Translations under genes and position numbers: made by a program | Assembly: GCF_025264625.1 (NCBI RefSeq) | Contig: NZ_CP093313.1 | Coordinates: 3,844,001-3,908,000 of the forward strand | Direction of reading: 5' to 3' | Source of the DNA: Occallatibacter riparius | Lineage (GTDB): Bacteria > Acidobacteriota > Terriglobia > Terriglobales > Acidobacteriaceae | DNA: 64,000 bases | Notes under the pieces: model-generated | What the model was told of the DNA's origin: nothing | What the model saw: the letters and a program-made list of their open reading frames with translations, nothing else | Database searches by the model: none | Shown here: in pieces, positions 8,489 through 17,490 of the stretch | Layout: every line of letters starts with the position of its first letter | Numbering within the stretch: position 1 is the first letter of the stretch

Positions 8489-9904
8489 TTACGGCGTGAT
8501 CTCGGTGGGCGTGACTTCTGTGCCGTTCGGCCGGAATACCCAGTGTAGATCCCAAGTGCTCGACGCCGCTTGCCCGTGAATCTTCGCCGGGTGGAAGCGC
8601 CATTTGCGGGCCGACTCGAGGGCCAGATTGGCGAAGTAGCGGCTGCGGCCGTCCGACACGATCGAGGCGTTCATTACATTGCCGGAGTGGTCGACGGCGA
8701 GCTTGATTCTGACTTCAACTTTGCCGCGAATACCGCGTGCAGCGCGCTCGGGGATTTCCGGCGTGACACGCTGGGCCACTTCGCCCTTTACGGTGGGCCC
8801 CGAAGGCTGCGGCAGCGCTTTGGGTTCCCTGGCGGCAGGGTCCGCGGTGGCGGAGTCGTCGGGCGGCGGCGCCAGGGTCGGTTTGCTGCGATGCGAGTAG
8901 GCTAGGATCCCGACGATCAGCAGGAACAGGAGCGCCGCGCCTCCGAAGAGATACGCCAGCGGAAAAGGCCGGCGGGGCTCATCGTCCTCAAGCGCGCGCA
9001 GGGACTTGCGGAGTGGCGGGCGGCCGGGCGCTGGCATCGCCTCGTGAGTTTCGTAGGCGAGCGGAAGCTGCTGAGGCTTCTGCGCGGCCGTGGCCGCGGA
9101 GGCGGCGGCTGCAGCGAAAGCTGGGGCGGGAGCGGCTGCTGCTCCGGTGAGCAGTGAGCGAATCTCGGCCAGCGTGCAGCGCTGCGCGGGATCGAATTGG
9201 AGGCAGCGGCGGGCGATCTCGGCGAATGGCTGTGGAACCGCGGCGGGCACCAGCGGATCGCGGCCTGAATCGCGGACCCATGAGGGGCGATGCTGGGTTA
9301 GTGCTTCGACGATGGTGACACCGAGGGACCAGAGGTCTGCTGCGGGTGTGAGCGGCCCCAGTTCGGTTTCAGGGGCATCGTAGAGGCCCGCCCCGCGTTC
9401 GGTTGCAATAGAGAGGCCGGCGGGCTGGATTGTGTAAGGCGAGAGCTTGAGCTGTTCGCCGACAACGAGGATGTTCGCGGGCTCAAGGCTGCCGTGGACG
9501 AGTCCTTCGCCGTGCAGGAAGGCGAGCGCATCGAGGACAGGCGCAAGCATCTCGCCTGTTTCGGCAGCGGTGAGCGGGCGTTCCGGCAGGATCTGGCCGA
9601 GCGCTTCTTCGGGCATTTCCGTGACGATGTAGATGATTTCGGAACCGTCGATCTGGGCGCGGCCACACTCGAAGATGCGGAGCAAATGGGGATGGTTCAG
9701 GGCGGTTGCGAGTTGCCAGTTGCGAAGTCGCTCCTCGGCGGCTTCATCCTGGACTTCGGAGACAAGGATGGCGGCCCGCTGCGCGCCGGGAAGCTCCGTG
9801 CGGAACACATCGTCCGCGCCGATGCTGCCCAACCACTCATGCAGGGGAAGTCTATCGTCGATCTGCTGCCCTACACCTCTACTCTTAAGCACCGCTGTAT
9901 CCAT
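8489..9904 (-). CDS. Pseudokinase - transmembrane - TonB C-terminal domain fusion protein
   Basis: A 471-aa protein with three parts. Residues ~30-255 follow a Ser/Thr kinase (PknB-like) order: LNHPHLLRIFECG, catalytic-loop position LVHGSLEPANILV (136-148), DAPETE (176-181) and ADLWSLGVTIVEAL (189-202). The essential HRD aspartate is replaced (H137-G-S), no DFG follows (LSPYTIQPAG) and no clear VAIK lysine is present, so phosphotransfer is unlikely. After an Ala/Pro linker, a helix spans about 314-336. Residues ~375-460 form a TonB-type C-terminal domain (PEIPERAARGIRGKVEVRI). The ATG at 9904 is chosen over upstream in-frame starts that lack homologous-looking sequence. It probably transduces a signal to the periplasm or envelope. 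Confidence 0.85.
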   Translation of the reverse strand: MDTAVLKSRGVGQQIDDRLPLHEWLGSIGADDVFRTELPGAQRAAILVSEVQDEAAEERLRNWQLATALNHPHLLRIFECGRAQIDGSEIIYIVTEMPEEALGQILPERPLTAAETGEMLAPVLDALAFLHGEGLVHGSLEPANILVVGEQLKLSPYTIQPAGLSIATERGAGLYDAPETELGPLTPAADLWSLGVTIVEALTQHRPSWVRDSGRDPLVPAAVPQPFAEIARRCLQFDPAQRCTLAEIRSLLTGAAAAPAPAFAAAAASAATAAQKPQQLPLAYETHEAMPAPGRPPLRKSLRALEDDEPRRPFPLAYLFGGAALLFLLIVGILAYSHRSKPTLAPPPDDSATADPAAREPKALPQPSGPTVKGEVAQRVTPEIPERAARGIRGKVEVRIKLAVDHSGNVMNASIVSDGRSRYFANLALESARKWRFHPAKIHGQAASSTWDLHWVFRPNGTEVTPTEITP

Positions 9905-10430
9905 GACCACAGGCCGATTGTAAGGGATTGCAGAACGCCAAGAGCTGGCGGCGAAACCAGTTAGTAAAGGCATTCGCACCGATCGGGCAAGGCGATGAGA
10001 CGCTTCTCTGGTCCATCTTTCCGAGCCCACCCGGAAGAAACATCTTCGCTCTTTTCACCTTGACTGTCATACCTAAACGACACGTGACAGCCATCACGGA
10101 CTCTGTCTCCTCAAACCGCTACTATCCTTTCAGGGTTGTGCTTCCTACAGGGAGTGCGGCCCTTTGAAGTATCAGCGGGAGTTTACTAGAAAATTAGCTA
10201 CCCCTCCCCCTGTTTTTACTTCTCCATATATTCGCCTTTTCGAGGCATTTCCAAAGGTAAAGTGTTAACACGATATGAGTTATTGGCAATACCAAAATCC
10301 ATAGATATTCCCGTCCCATTTTGGGAATCGAATTCAAAAAGTGACTTAGCAGTAAACATCCGGAAGCTCAGCACTCTCCAGCGGTTCGCACGCGACGCAT
10401 CTGCCGCGTCCCATCCTGTAGCATCCCTTT
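9905..10430. other. Divergent intergenic region, AT-richer than surroundings
   Basis: 526 bases between the divergent pseudokinase and TerC genes. Bases about 10180-10360 are clearly less GC-rich than the flanks and could contain promoters for both. Short frames here have no ribosome site or recognisable product. A manganese (yybP-ykoY) riboswitch, common before TerC-family genes, was looked for and not convincingly found. Confidence 0.4.
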
Positions 10431-11327
10431 ATGATCGGTGGCGGAGAGTGGAGCTGGTGGATCGGCTTTCATATCGCGGTTGTGGTGCTGTTGATCGCCG
10501 ACTCATTCCTACCCGTTCACAAGCAGGACCGCCGCTCGCACGTGCTGAGCTGGCTTTGGACCGCATGCCTGGTGCTGATGGCCTTCGCCTTTGCCGGCTG
10601 GATCTCGATGAAAGAAGGCCACGCCACGGCATTGCAATTCGTGGCCGGCTACACAATCGAGATGTCGCTGAGCATCGACAACCTGTTCGTGTTCCTCGTG
10701 ATCTTCCAGGGATTCCAGGTGAGCGCGAAAAGCCAGCAGAAGGCGCTGGTGTGGGGCGTGGGCGGAGCCATCGTGCTCCGTGCGTTGTTTATCGCGCTGG
10801 GCGTCACGCTGCTCCACCACTTTGAATGGATCACCTATGTGTTTGGCGCAGTTCTGTTGTGGGCCGGGTGGCGGCTGTTGAGTCAGCCGGCGCATGGCGT
10901 GTTGCCGTCGTGGCTACGAAAGATGCACCCCAAGGAAGGCTCGCTGCTGCCCATCATTTTGGCCGTTGAAATGACCGATGTGATGTTTGCCATCGATTCG
11001 ATTCCGGCTGTGCTGGCTGTCTCGCGCGATCCGTTCGTCGTGTACACCTCGAACATCGCGGCCATTCTCGGACTGCGGTCGCTCTACTTCGCAATGTCGT
11101 CGCTGCTGGACAGGCTGCGCTATCTGCACTACGGCCTCGGCGTGCTGCTGGGGTTTGTGGGCCTGAAAATGATCACGGCCAAGTGGATCGATGTGTCGAT
11201 CATCACCTCACTCGTCGTGATTGGAGCCATCCTCGCGATCACAACGATCGCTTCGCTGATTGCAGGCAAGGGCGAAAGCGGCAAAGGGACAGAGGGACAC
11301 AGTGGCGGAGTGGAATCTGGCGAGTGA
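10431..11327 (+). CDS. TerC/Alx-family integral membrane protein
   Basis: A 298-aa protein with about seven to nine hydrophobic segments. TerC/Alx-type proteins are linked to manganese export and metal handling. The family's acidic signature residues inside helices are present twice: YTIEMSLSIDNLFVF (about 74-88) and ILAVEMTDVMFAIDSIPAV (about 178-196), with the conserved Asp-Asn and Asp-Ser pairs. The C terminus is Gly/Glu/Ser-rich and soluble. Start ATG at 10431 matches the usual N terminus. It stands alone; the next gene begins about 25 bp later and is unrelated. Confidence 0.92.
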   Translation: MIGGGEWSWWIGFHIAVVVLLIADSFLPVHKQDRRSHVLSWLWTACLVLMAFAFAGWISMKEGHATALQFVAGYTIEMSLSIDNLFVFLVIFQGFQVSAKSQQKALVWGVGGAIVLRALFIALGVTLLHHFEWITYVFGAVLLWAGWRLLSQPAHGVLPSWLRKMHPKEGSLLPIILAVEMTDVMFAIDSIPAVLAVSRDPFVVYTSNIAAILGLRSLYFAMSSLLDRLRYLHYGLGVLLGFVGLKMITAKWIDVSIITSLVVIGAILAITTIASLIAGKGESGKGTEGHSGGVESGE

Positions 11328-11351
11328 CGGGTGCGCGGTGCATCCGGTGCT

Positions 11352-12626
11352 ATGCTCGAAGTGAATCCTGCTGTGAATTCGCGTCCTACATCTCTCTCCG
11401 GCACCGGCAAACGGCCCCTTCTGGTTGCAGTTTCATGCGCGCTGATGAGCATTGCGGCGGCCCTGGCCGGTTGCAGTCGCATACATCCGCAAAAACAAGA
11501 GAAGGTGTGGGTGGTGGCGCGGCAGACGTATCTGCATGATCGCGTCGCGGCTGTCTCGAATCGCGTTGGCCAGGTGACCAATGGCGAGCAGCTCGAGGTG
11601 CTGGAGCACGGACGCCGCTTCCTGAAGGTCAAGACTCCTAAGAATGAGATCGGGTGGATCGAGCAGCATGCTGTCATCGACCAAGACGATTACGACCAGT
11701 TCGCCAAGCTGGCGGCGGAGCACAAGAACGATCCAGTAGTGGCATCGGCGGTGCTGCGCGATGACGTGTATCTGCATTCCGCTCCGGGTCGGGATACGCA
11801 GCGGTTCTTTCTGCTGCCGGGCAATGCGAAGGTGCAGTTGCTGATTCGGGCGTCAGTGGAGAAGCTGCCGCCGGGAGCGCACAGGCCAGCGCCGAAGCCG
11901 GATGCGACTGCGAACGCTGCGGCCGGTCAGCCCACGTCCGAGAAGCCTGCTGCGCCTCCACCGTCGCCGGCAGTTCCCAAGCTGGCACAGCCCAAGACGG
12001 CCGCGCCTGCTGTTCCGGCAGCTCCTGCGCCGCCTCCGGTGATGGAAGACTGGTGGCTGGTGAAAGATGCGAGCGGCAACTACGGCTGGGTGCTTTCCGG
12101 GCGGATGGATGTGGACGTGCCGGACTCGGTGGCGCAGTACGCCGAGGGGCAGCGCATTGTGGGCGCGTATGTGCTCACCACCGTTCACGACGAGAACAGC
12201 GATCTGCCGAACCACGAGGTTCCGGAGTACGTGATGCTGCTGGAGCCGATGAAATACGGCCTACCGTTCGATTACGACCAGGTGCGCGTGTTCACGTGGA
12301 GCCGCAATCATCATCGGTATGAGACGGCGTTCCGGCTGCGGCCCATCCAGGGATTTCTGCCGGTAAATGTCACTAAAATTCCGGGGCCGACGAAGGATGG
12401 AGCGATGGTGCCGGCGTTCGGCGTGAAGATTGCTGCGGATTCCGATGTGAGCATTGACCCGCAGACAGGCGTAGCCCGGCCGGCGAATCTGCGGACCATC
12501 AACTTTGTGCTGCTGGACACAGTCGTGAGGCGCGTGGGGCCGGATATGGCTCCCATTCCGGCGATGCACTCGGCGGATGAGAAGAAGAAGGACGCGAAGA
12601 AGGTGGCCGCAAAGAAGCGCAAATAA
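11352..12626 (+). CDS. SH3-domain-like lipoprotein (424 aa)
   Basis: The N terminus has a hydrophobic segment ending in lipobox LAGC (Cys about 41), so it is a likely lipoprotein. Two bacterial SH3-type modules are suggested: residues ~55-105 (VARQTYLHDRVAAVSNRVGQ...LKVKTPKNEIGWIEQHAVI) and another after a Pro/Ala linker ending DWWLVKDASGNYGWVLSGRM. The tail is Lys-rich (EKKKDAKKVAAKKRK). SH3-like modules often bind cell-wall peptides. An in-frame GTG at 11331 is an alternative start; neither has a convincing ribosome site, and ATG was preferred. It converges with aroDE 66 bp downstream. Confidence 0.75.
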   Translation: MLEVNPAVNSRPTSLSGTGKRPLLVAVSCALMSIAAALAGCSRIHPQKQEKVWVVARQTYLHDRVAAVSNRVGQVTNGEQLEVLEHGRRFLKVKTPKNEIGWIEQHAVIDQDDYDQFAKLAAEHKNDPVVASAVLRDDVYLHSAPGRDTQRFFLLPGNAKVQLLIRASVEKLPPGAHRPAPKPDATANAAAGQPTSEKPAAPPPSPAVPKLAQPKTAAPAVPAAPAPPPVMEDWWLVKDASGNYGWVLSGRMDVDVPDSVAQYAEGQRIVGAYVLTTVHDENSDLPNHEVPEYVMLLEPMKYGLPFDYDQVRVFTWSRNHHRYETAFRLRPIQGFLPVNVTKIPGPTKDGAMVPAFGVKIAADSDVSIDPQTGVARPANLRTINFVLLDTVVRRVGPDMAPIPAMHSADEKKKDAKKVAAKKRK

Positions 12627-12692
12627 CGGACGCGCTGAGAAGCGGGTCGTTTGCCTTCGGCTCAGGATGACAAGTTGAGTTGATGCTGGCGC

Positions 12693-14225
12693 TCAACCGC
12701 GGCGCTTCAGTTCGCGTTCGACGACGCGGCGCATTTCGTCTTCGGGCGGGGTTTTGCCGGTCCAGATTTCGAACTGGCGCGCGCCTTGCTGCACGAACAT
12801 TTCAAGGCCGCTGATGGTGGCGATGCCGCGGGATTTTGCCAGCTTGAGTAGTGGCGTTTCCAGCGGGTTGTAAACCATGTCGAAGACGAGATTTGTGTTC
12901 AGCTCGTTTTCGGAGACGGGAAGCGCCTGCTTCGAGTCCTTCATGCCGCAGGGCGTCGAGTTGATGATCGCGTCGAAGTGATGTCTTGCGAGCTGCTCGT
13001 GCTTGAGGGCTTTTGCTTTGGCCGATCGCGCGAGGGCAACGGCGTTCTCATGGGTACGGTTGATGACAAAGACTTCTGCGCCCTGATCGACGAGGCCGAA
13101 GACGGCGGCGTGGGCTGCTCCGCCGGCGCCGAGGACAGCGATGCGCGCACCTTTGAGCTTGATACGGCGTTCGAGGGGGCGGACTACGCCGGCAACATCT
13201 GTGTTATAGCCATGCAGTTTCAGATCTCCGCCCACGCGCAGGGTGTTGCAGGCGCCGATGCGCTCGACCAGCGCGTCCATGGCAGCCAGGTGCGGCATGA
13301 CCTCCTGCTTGAGCGGCATGGTGACGGCAGCGCCGGCCATGGGCAGCTCGAGCATAAGGTTGAGCAGATCCTGCACAGTTCGCGTCTTGAGCGGCAGCAG
13401 GACGGCGTTGAGGGCTTCGCGCTTGAACGCAGTGTTGTGCATCAGCGGCGAGAGCGAGTGTGCGATGGGATTGCCGGCAACGCCGAAGATGCGCGTTTCG
13501 GAGTTGAGATTGTGGGCGCTGTAGAGCGCGCGCATGGTCTTCGCGGTGACCTGGCCGGGAGCAGTTTCGGTTCCGTCGCCGAGGGAGGCGAAGGTGAATG
13601 CGCCGCCGGCGCGAGGCCCCAGCACGCGGCTCACCAGGCCTTCTTCACCCATGGCAATGCCGAGAATGCGCGAGGATGCGGAACGGTCTTCGACGAGGCG
13701 CAGGACGGCGAGGTTGTCGGAGAGTGTCTGCGCTGTGGCGACGACTTTGACGAAGTCGGGTGCGAACGACGCGATGCGGTCGGCTGCACGTTCGACGGCA
13801 CGCGTTCGTGAGAAGTCGTGAAAGCTGACGATGAGTTGCGCGCCGGCCTTACGCAAAGCGCCTCGAAAATTTTCGAGCTGTGCTGGTGCGGCTTCTTCGG
13901 CGGATTCGATTTCGAGGTCGACGATTTGGCAGCCGGCGCGCGCGGCTTTGAGCAGGATCGACAGCTCCTCATCGAGAGAGCCGGTGAAACTGCCGCTGTT
14001 GGGCTTGCGCCGGCAGGTGGCGATCGCGGTGACGTTGTGCTCCGCGAGGAACCTCTTCAGGCGTGGTAATGCGGAGGTGGGCGAAGCGAGCGAGTCGAGG
14101 CGGAATTCGAGGAAGCGCGCGTCTTTGAGGGCCAGGGCGGCACGGGAGAACATCTCGGCGGGGGTGTTGGCCTGGATAGCAACGCAGATTTTGGGCAGGC
14201 GCGATGTCATTGGTCTTCTGGGCAT
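12693..14225 (-). CDS. aroDE: Fused 3-dehydroquinate dehydratase (type I) / shikimate dehydrogenase
   Basis: Two successive shikimate-pathway enzymes in one 510-aa chain. Residues ~10-235 are a type I dehydroquinase, with His136 in LIVSFHDFS and the Schiff-base lysine Lys160 in FVKVVATAQ. Residues ~245-505 are AroE: substrate motif GNPIAHSLSPLMHN (251-264), catalytic Lys306 in VTMPLKQE, Asp343 in GYNTDVAG and the NADP site VLGAGGAAHA (364-373). ATG 14225 is used; ATG 14210 is possible. Such bifunctional AroDE proteins are known in plants, chlamydiae and some bacteria. It is divergent from the M3 peptidase gene. Confidence 0.95.
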   Translation of the reverse strand: MPRRPMTSRLPKICVAIQANTPAEMFSRAALALKDARFLEFRLDSLASPTSALPRLKRFLAEHNVTAIATCRRKPNSGSFTGSLDEELSILLKAARAGCQIVDLEIESAEEAAPAQLENFRGALRKAGAQLIVSFHDFSRTRAVERAADRIASFAPDFVKVVATAQTLSDNLAVLRLVEDRSASSRILGIAMGEEGLVSRVLGPRAGGAFTFASLGDGTETAPGQVTAKTMRALYSAHNLNSETRIFGVAGNPIAHSLSPLMHNTAFKREALNAVLLPLKTRTVQDLLNLMLELPMAGAAVTMPLKQEVMPHLAAMDALVERIGACNTLRVGGDLKLHGYNTDVAGVVRPLERRIKLKGARIAVLGAGGAAHAAVFGLVDQGAEVFVINRTHENAVALARSAKAKALKHEQLARHHFDAIINSTPCGMKDSKQALPVSENELNTNLVFDMVYNPLETPLLKLAKSRGIATISGLEMFVQQGARQFEIWTGKTPPEDEMRRVVERELKRRG

Positions 14226-14311
14226 TATCGCAAAACGACGAGGGTCCAGACCGTTGTGGGCAGACCGCCGGCTTAGTGTGGCAACCTAGATGGGTTGGAG
14301 GTTATTCGTTC

Positions 14312-16315
14312 ATGTCCCTCGATCCGATGGCTATCGTCCATGTTTGCGGAGAACTTCACGTGTGGGAAGCGGGCGGCGCCGCGTCGCCTGAGAACCTGAC
14401 GGCCTGGGTGGATCAGAGGCTGAAGACGCATGAAGCGGCGCTTGAGGCGCTGCTGGCTATCGACCGTCCGCGCACGCCGGAGAACACACTGCGACTGTAT
14501 GACGTTGTGGTGGAGCAGCTCAGCTTGGCAGGAGCGCAGGCTGGAATTCTCAATTCGGTCGCGCCGGACAAGGCGGTTCGTGACCAGGCGCAAAACGAGG
14601 CGCAGCGAGTGGCGCAGGCGGGCAGCGCGTTGAGCCTGAATCGCGCGGTCTATGATGCGCTCGCGGCCATGGACATCGAGCACTGCAGTGCGGCGACGAA
14701 GCATTACGTCAATCGCACGCTGTTGGGTTATCGGCTGGCCGGCGTGGACAAGGATGAGGCGACGCGCGCGCACCTTCAGGCGCTGCATGAGAAAGCGACG
14801 CGGCTCTCGCTGGAGTTCGGCCGCAATATCCAGGAAGGCGGAAAAACGATCACGGCGACGGCTCAAGAATTGACTGGCCTGCCGCAGGATTATTTGGATA
14901 GGCACCCGGCCGGTGAGGATGGCAAGATCACGATCACGACGGACCAGCCGGACATGCAGCCGGTGATGACGTTTGCCGCGAGTCCGGCGCTGCGTGAGCG
15001 CATGTTCCTGGCGTATAACACGCGGGCTTATCCGCAGAACAAGACGGTGCTGGAACAACTGCTGGCGACAAGGCAAGAGATCGCGAGCGTCCTGGGATTC
15101 CGGAGCTGGGCAGATTTGGCGACCGCCGATCAAATGATGGGCTCAGCCGCGAATGTGCGTGAATTCCTGCACAAGCTTGACGAGGCCAGCCGCGATGGGG
15201 CGCGCCGCGAACACGAGATGATCATGGAGTTCGCGCGCAAGCATCAGCCGGGGCTGAAAGAGATTGACAGCACGAGCCGCGGCTATTGGTACGAGCAGTT
15301 CCGGCGTGCGGCATTCGACTTCGATTCGCAGTCAGTGAGGCCGTACTTCACCTACAAGCAGGTGGAGGCAGGCGTTCTCGACACGGCGGCGCGGCTGTTC
15401 AAGGTGGAGTTCAAGCCGTCGGATGTGCCGGGCTGGGACCCTGCTGTCACAGTGTTCGAGGTCTTCGAGCACGGCAAGCGCGTGGGCCGGTTCTATCTCG
15501 ACATGCATCCGCGCGAGGGAAAGGACAAGTGGTTCTCGGCTGCGCCAGTGGTGACGGGTGTGAAGGGGCGGTACCTGCCGGAGGCCGCGCTGATCTGCAA
15601 CTTCCCCGGCGGCGAGGGAAGCGACCCCGGGCTCATGCAGTACAACGATGTGGTCACGTTCTTCCATGAGTTCGGCCACCTGATGCACGCCATCCTCGGC
15701 GGTCATACGGAGTGGGCGGGGCTTTCAGGATTCGCTACGGAGGGCGATTTCGTCGAAGTGCCCTCGCAGATGCTGGAAGAGTTCTTCCGCGATGAGAAGC
15801 TGCTGCAATCGTTCGCGCGGCATTATCAGACCGGCGAGGTGCTGCCTTCGGAGATCATTCACAAAATGAAGGCGGCAAGCTCGTTCGGTCGCGCCGATGG
15901 CATGCGTCAGCAGATTTACTACACGACCATTTCGCTCGATTTGCATGATCAGGATCCCGCAAAGATTGACCTCGACAGCATGGTGCGCGACCTCTATACG
16001 CGGCTGCTGCCGTGGACGTGGCTCGATGGCAACCGCATGTATGCGAGCTTTGGGCACCTCACCGGCTATTCCTCGAACTACTACACGTACGCGTTTGACA
16101 AGGTGATTGCGCTAGACTTCTTCGCGCAGTTCGATCCGGAGAATCTGATCGACGGCGAGACCGGCGGACGCTATCGACGCACGGTGCTGGAGCAGGGTGG
16201 ATCGAAGCCGGGGCGCGAGATGGTGCGCGACTTTTTGGGACGCGACGAGGACTTCTCGGCGATTGCGCGGTGGTTGAATGAGGAGTTCGAAGAACAAGCA
16301 GTTCACAGTTCTTAG
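14312..16315 (+). CDS. M3-family zinc oligopeptidase
   Basis: A 667-aa cytosolic metallopeptidase of the thimet oligopeptidase/oligopeptidase A type, which degrades short peptides. The zinc site HEFGH is at residues 452-456 (FFHEFGHLMHAIL), followed by EGDFVEVPSQMLEEF, which supplies the third ligand. The C-terminal YASFGHLTGYSSNYYTYAFDK matches the tyrosine-rich substrate loop of the family. The ATG at 14312 has GGAGG 10 bases upstream; in-frame starts further 5' lack family sequence and run into the aroDE promoter region. The last codons are encoded by a 7-bp repeat array (see 16299-16386). Confidence 0.93.
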   Translation: MSLDPMAIVHVCGELHVWEAGGAASPENLTAWVDQRLKTHEAALEALLAIDRPRTPENTLRLYDVVVEQLSLAGAQAGILNSVAPDKAVRDQAQNEAQRVAQAGSALSLNRAVYDALAAMDIEHCSAATKHYVNRTLLGYRLAGVDKDEATRAHLQALHEKATRLSLEFGRNIQEGGKTITATAQELTGLPQDYLDRHPAGEDGKITITTDQPDMQPVMTFAASPALRERMFLAYNTRAYPQNKTVLEQLLATRQEIASVLGFRSWADLATADQMMGSAANVREFLHKLDEASRDGARREHEMIMEFARKHQPGLKEIDSTSRGYWYEQFRRAAFDFDSQSVRPYFTYKQVEAGVLDTAARLFKVEFKPSDVPGWDPAVTVFEVFEHGKRVGRFYLDMHPREGKDKWFSAAPVVTGVKGRYLPEAALICNFPGGEGSDPGLMQYNDVVTFFHEFGHLMHAILGGHTEWAGLSGFATEGDFVEVPSQMLEEFFRDEKLLQSFARHYQTGEVLPSEIIHKMKAASSFGRADGMRQQIYYTTISLDLHDQDPAKIDLDSMVRDLYTRLLPWTWLDGNRMYASFGHLTGYSSNYYTYAFDKVIALDFFAQFDPENLIDGETGGRYRRTVLEQGGSKPGREMVRDFLGRDEDFSAIARWLNEEFEEQAVHSS

Positions 16316-16386
16316 TTCTTAGTTCGTAGTTCACAGTTCATGGTCATGAGACACGGACAACTGTGAACTATGAACTGCGAACTGCG
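16299..16386. repeat. 7-bp tandem repeat array facing its own inverted copy (large hairpin)
   Basis: Starting inside the last codons of the M3 peptidase gene, units of the form NNAGTTC repeat about six times with small changes (AGTTCAC, AGTTCTT, AGTTCTT, AGTTCGT, AGTTCAC, AGTTCAT). After about 13 bases, the reverse complement follows (AACTGTGAACTATGAACT and on). The two arms pair over roughly 25 bases with two mismatches. It separates two same-strand genes and could terminate or stabilise the transcript, or be a mobile simple repeat. Confidence 0.75.
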
Positions 16387-16395
16387 GAGCATGCC

Positions 16396-16773
16396 ATGGA
16401 TGCCAACGATTTTCGTCGGATTGCACTGAGTCTTGAGGGTGCTGAAGAGGGCTCGCATTTCGGGCAGGCGGACTTTCGCGTGGGCGGCCGCATCTTCGCT
16501 ACTCTAGCTGCGGAGAAGCAGGGCTATGGCAACCTGATGCTCACGCCGGAGCAGCAGGCAGCGTTCGTGGCGGAGGCGCCGGAGATGTTCCTGGCCATTC
16601 CGGGTGGATGGGGCCGCAATGGCGCCACGCACGTGCGCCTGGCTGCGGCTAATGAAGATGTTCTTCTGGGTGCTCTGCGCAGTGCGTGGAAGCTGCGTAT
16701 CGAGAAGAATCAAAAGGTGGGCAGGCGTTCCGTTAGCGTGAAGTCGGCCAACAAAACCAAAGCCAAAAAATAA
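16396..16773 (+). CDS. MmcQ/YjbR-family protein
   Basis: A 125-aa protein of the MmcQ/YjbR fold (CyaY-like DNA-binding superfamily). It shows DANDFRRIALSLEGAEEGSHFGQADFRV at the start (quoted here as one segment of shape LPGAEEGSHFGxxxFRV), then IFATLAAEKQGYGNLMLTPE and GGWGRNGATHVRL. ATG 16396 has GGAG 6 bases upstream; an earlier in-frame codon at 16363 lies inside the repeat array and is rejected. The lysine-rich tail (VKSANKTKAKK) fits nucleic-acid contact. The biological role of the family is poorly known. Confidence 0.85.
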   Translation: MDANDFRRIALSLEGAEEGSHFGQADFRVGGRIFATLAAEKQGYGNLMLTPEQQAAFVAEAPEMFLAIPGGWGRNGATHVRLAAANEDVLLGALRSAWKLRIEKNQKVGRRSVSVKSANKTKAKK

Positions 16774-16821
16774 TGGAGCTGCCGCTCCGGGAATCGAATC
16801 TGTCGCGCAGAGGAGTTCGCA

Positions 16822-17463
16822 ATGAAGGTTGGAGTTCTTGGTTCGGGTGTCGTCGCGCAGGTCATCGCTGCGGGGTTCGCAAAGCATGGACATGAGGTGA
16901 TGATCGGGTCGCGTGATCCGGAGAAGCTGGCCGAGTGGAGCGCACAGAATCCGAAGGCTTCGCGCGGGACATTCGCCCAAGCTGCTCAATTCGGTGAGGC
17001 GATTGTGATCGCGGTGAAGGGCAACGTTGCATCCAGCGCCCTGATGCTGGCCGGCGCCCAGAGTCTGGCGGGCAAACCTGTGCTCGACGCCTGCAATCCG
17101 ATTGCGGACGCGCCGCCCGTGAATGGCGTGCTGAAGTTCTTCACCGGGCCGAACGAGTCATTAATGGAGCACTTGCAAAGGGAGTTCCCTGATGCGCATT
17201 TCGTGAAGTTCTTCAGCTCAGTCGGCAACATGCAGATGATCAACCCGGAGTTTGCCGAGGGCCGGCCCACCATGTTCATCTGCGGCAATAACGACGCGGC
17301 GAAGAAGACTGCTGCCGGTTTCCTGGACCAGTTCGGCTGGGAGACAGCCGATATGGGCGGCGTTGAAGCGGCACGGGCAATCGAGCCGCTGTGCATGCTC
17401 TGGTGCATTCCCGGTTTCCTGCGCAACGAGTGGACCCACGCCTTCAAGCTGCTGAGGAAATAG
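16822..17463 (+). CDS. NADPH-dependent F420 reductase-like oxidoreductase
   Basis: A 213-aa Rossmann protein of the F420_oxidored family. It begins MKVGVLGSGVVAQVIAAG, with the dinucleotide motif GSGVVA and SRDP after the second strand, which suggests NADPH preference. IVIAVKGN and LDACNPI follow at the usual positions. A GAGGAG ribosome site lies 8 bases before the ATG. Members reduce F420 or unknown substrates, and no F420 genes are seen nearby, so the substrate is open. It forms a likely unit with the SDR gene 27 bp downstream. Confidence 0.82.
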   Translation: MKVGVLGSGVVAQVIAAGFAKHGHEVMIGSRDPEKLAEWSAQNPKASRGTFAQAAQFGEAIVIAVKGNVASSALMLAGAQSLAGKPVLDACNPIADAPPVNGVLKFFTGPNESLMEHLQREFPDAHFVKFFSSVGNMQMINPEFAEGRPTMFICGNNDAAKKTAAGFLDQFGWETADMGGVEAARAIEPLCMLWCIPGFLRNEWTHAFKLLRK

Positions 17464-17490
17464 CATGCCTGCGCCCAATAGACTTGGTGC

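Noticed and set aside
10160..10430. Possible manganese riboswitch before the TerC gene
   Set aside because: No convincing yybP-ykoY conserved loops were found by eye; only AT-richer sequence.
12978..13811. Plus-strand open frame over aroDE
   Set aside because: Antisense to a clearly functional enzyme gene; low-complexity Gly/Ala/Glu product.
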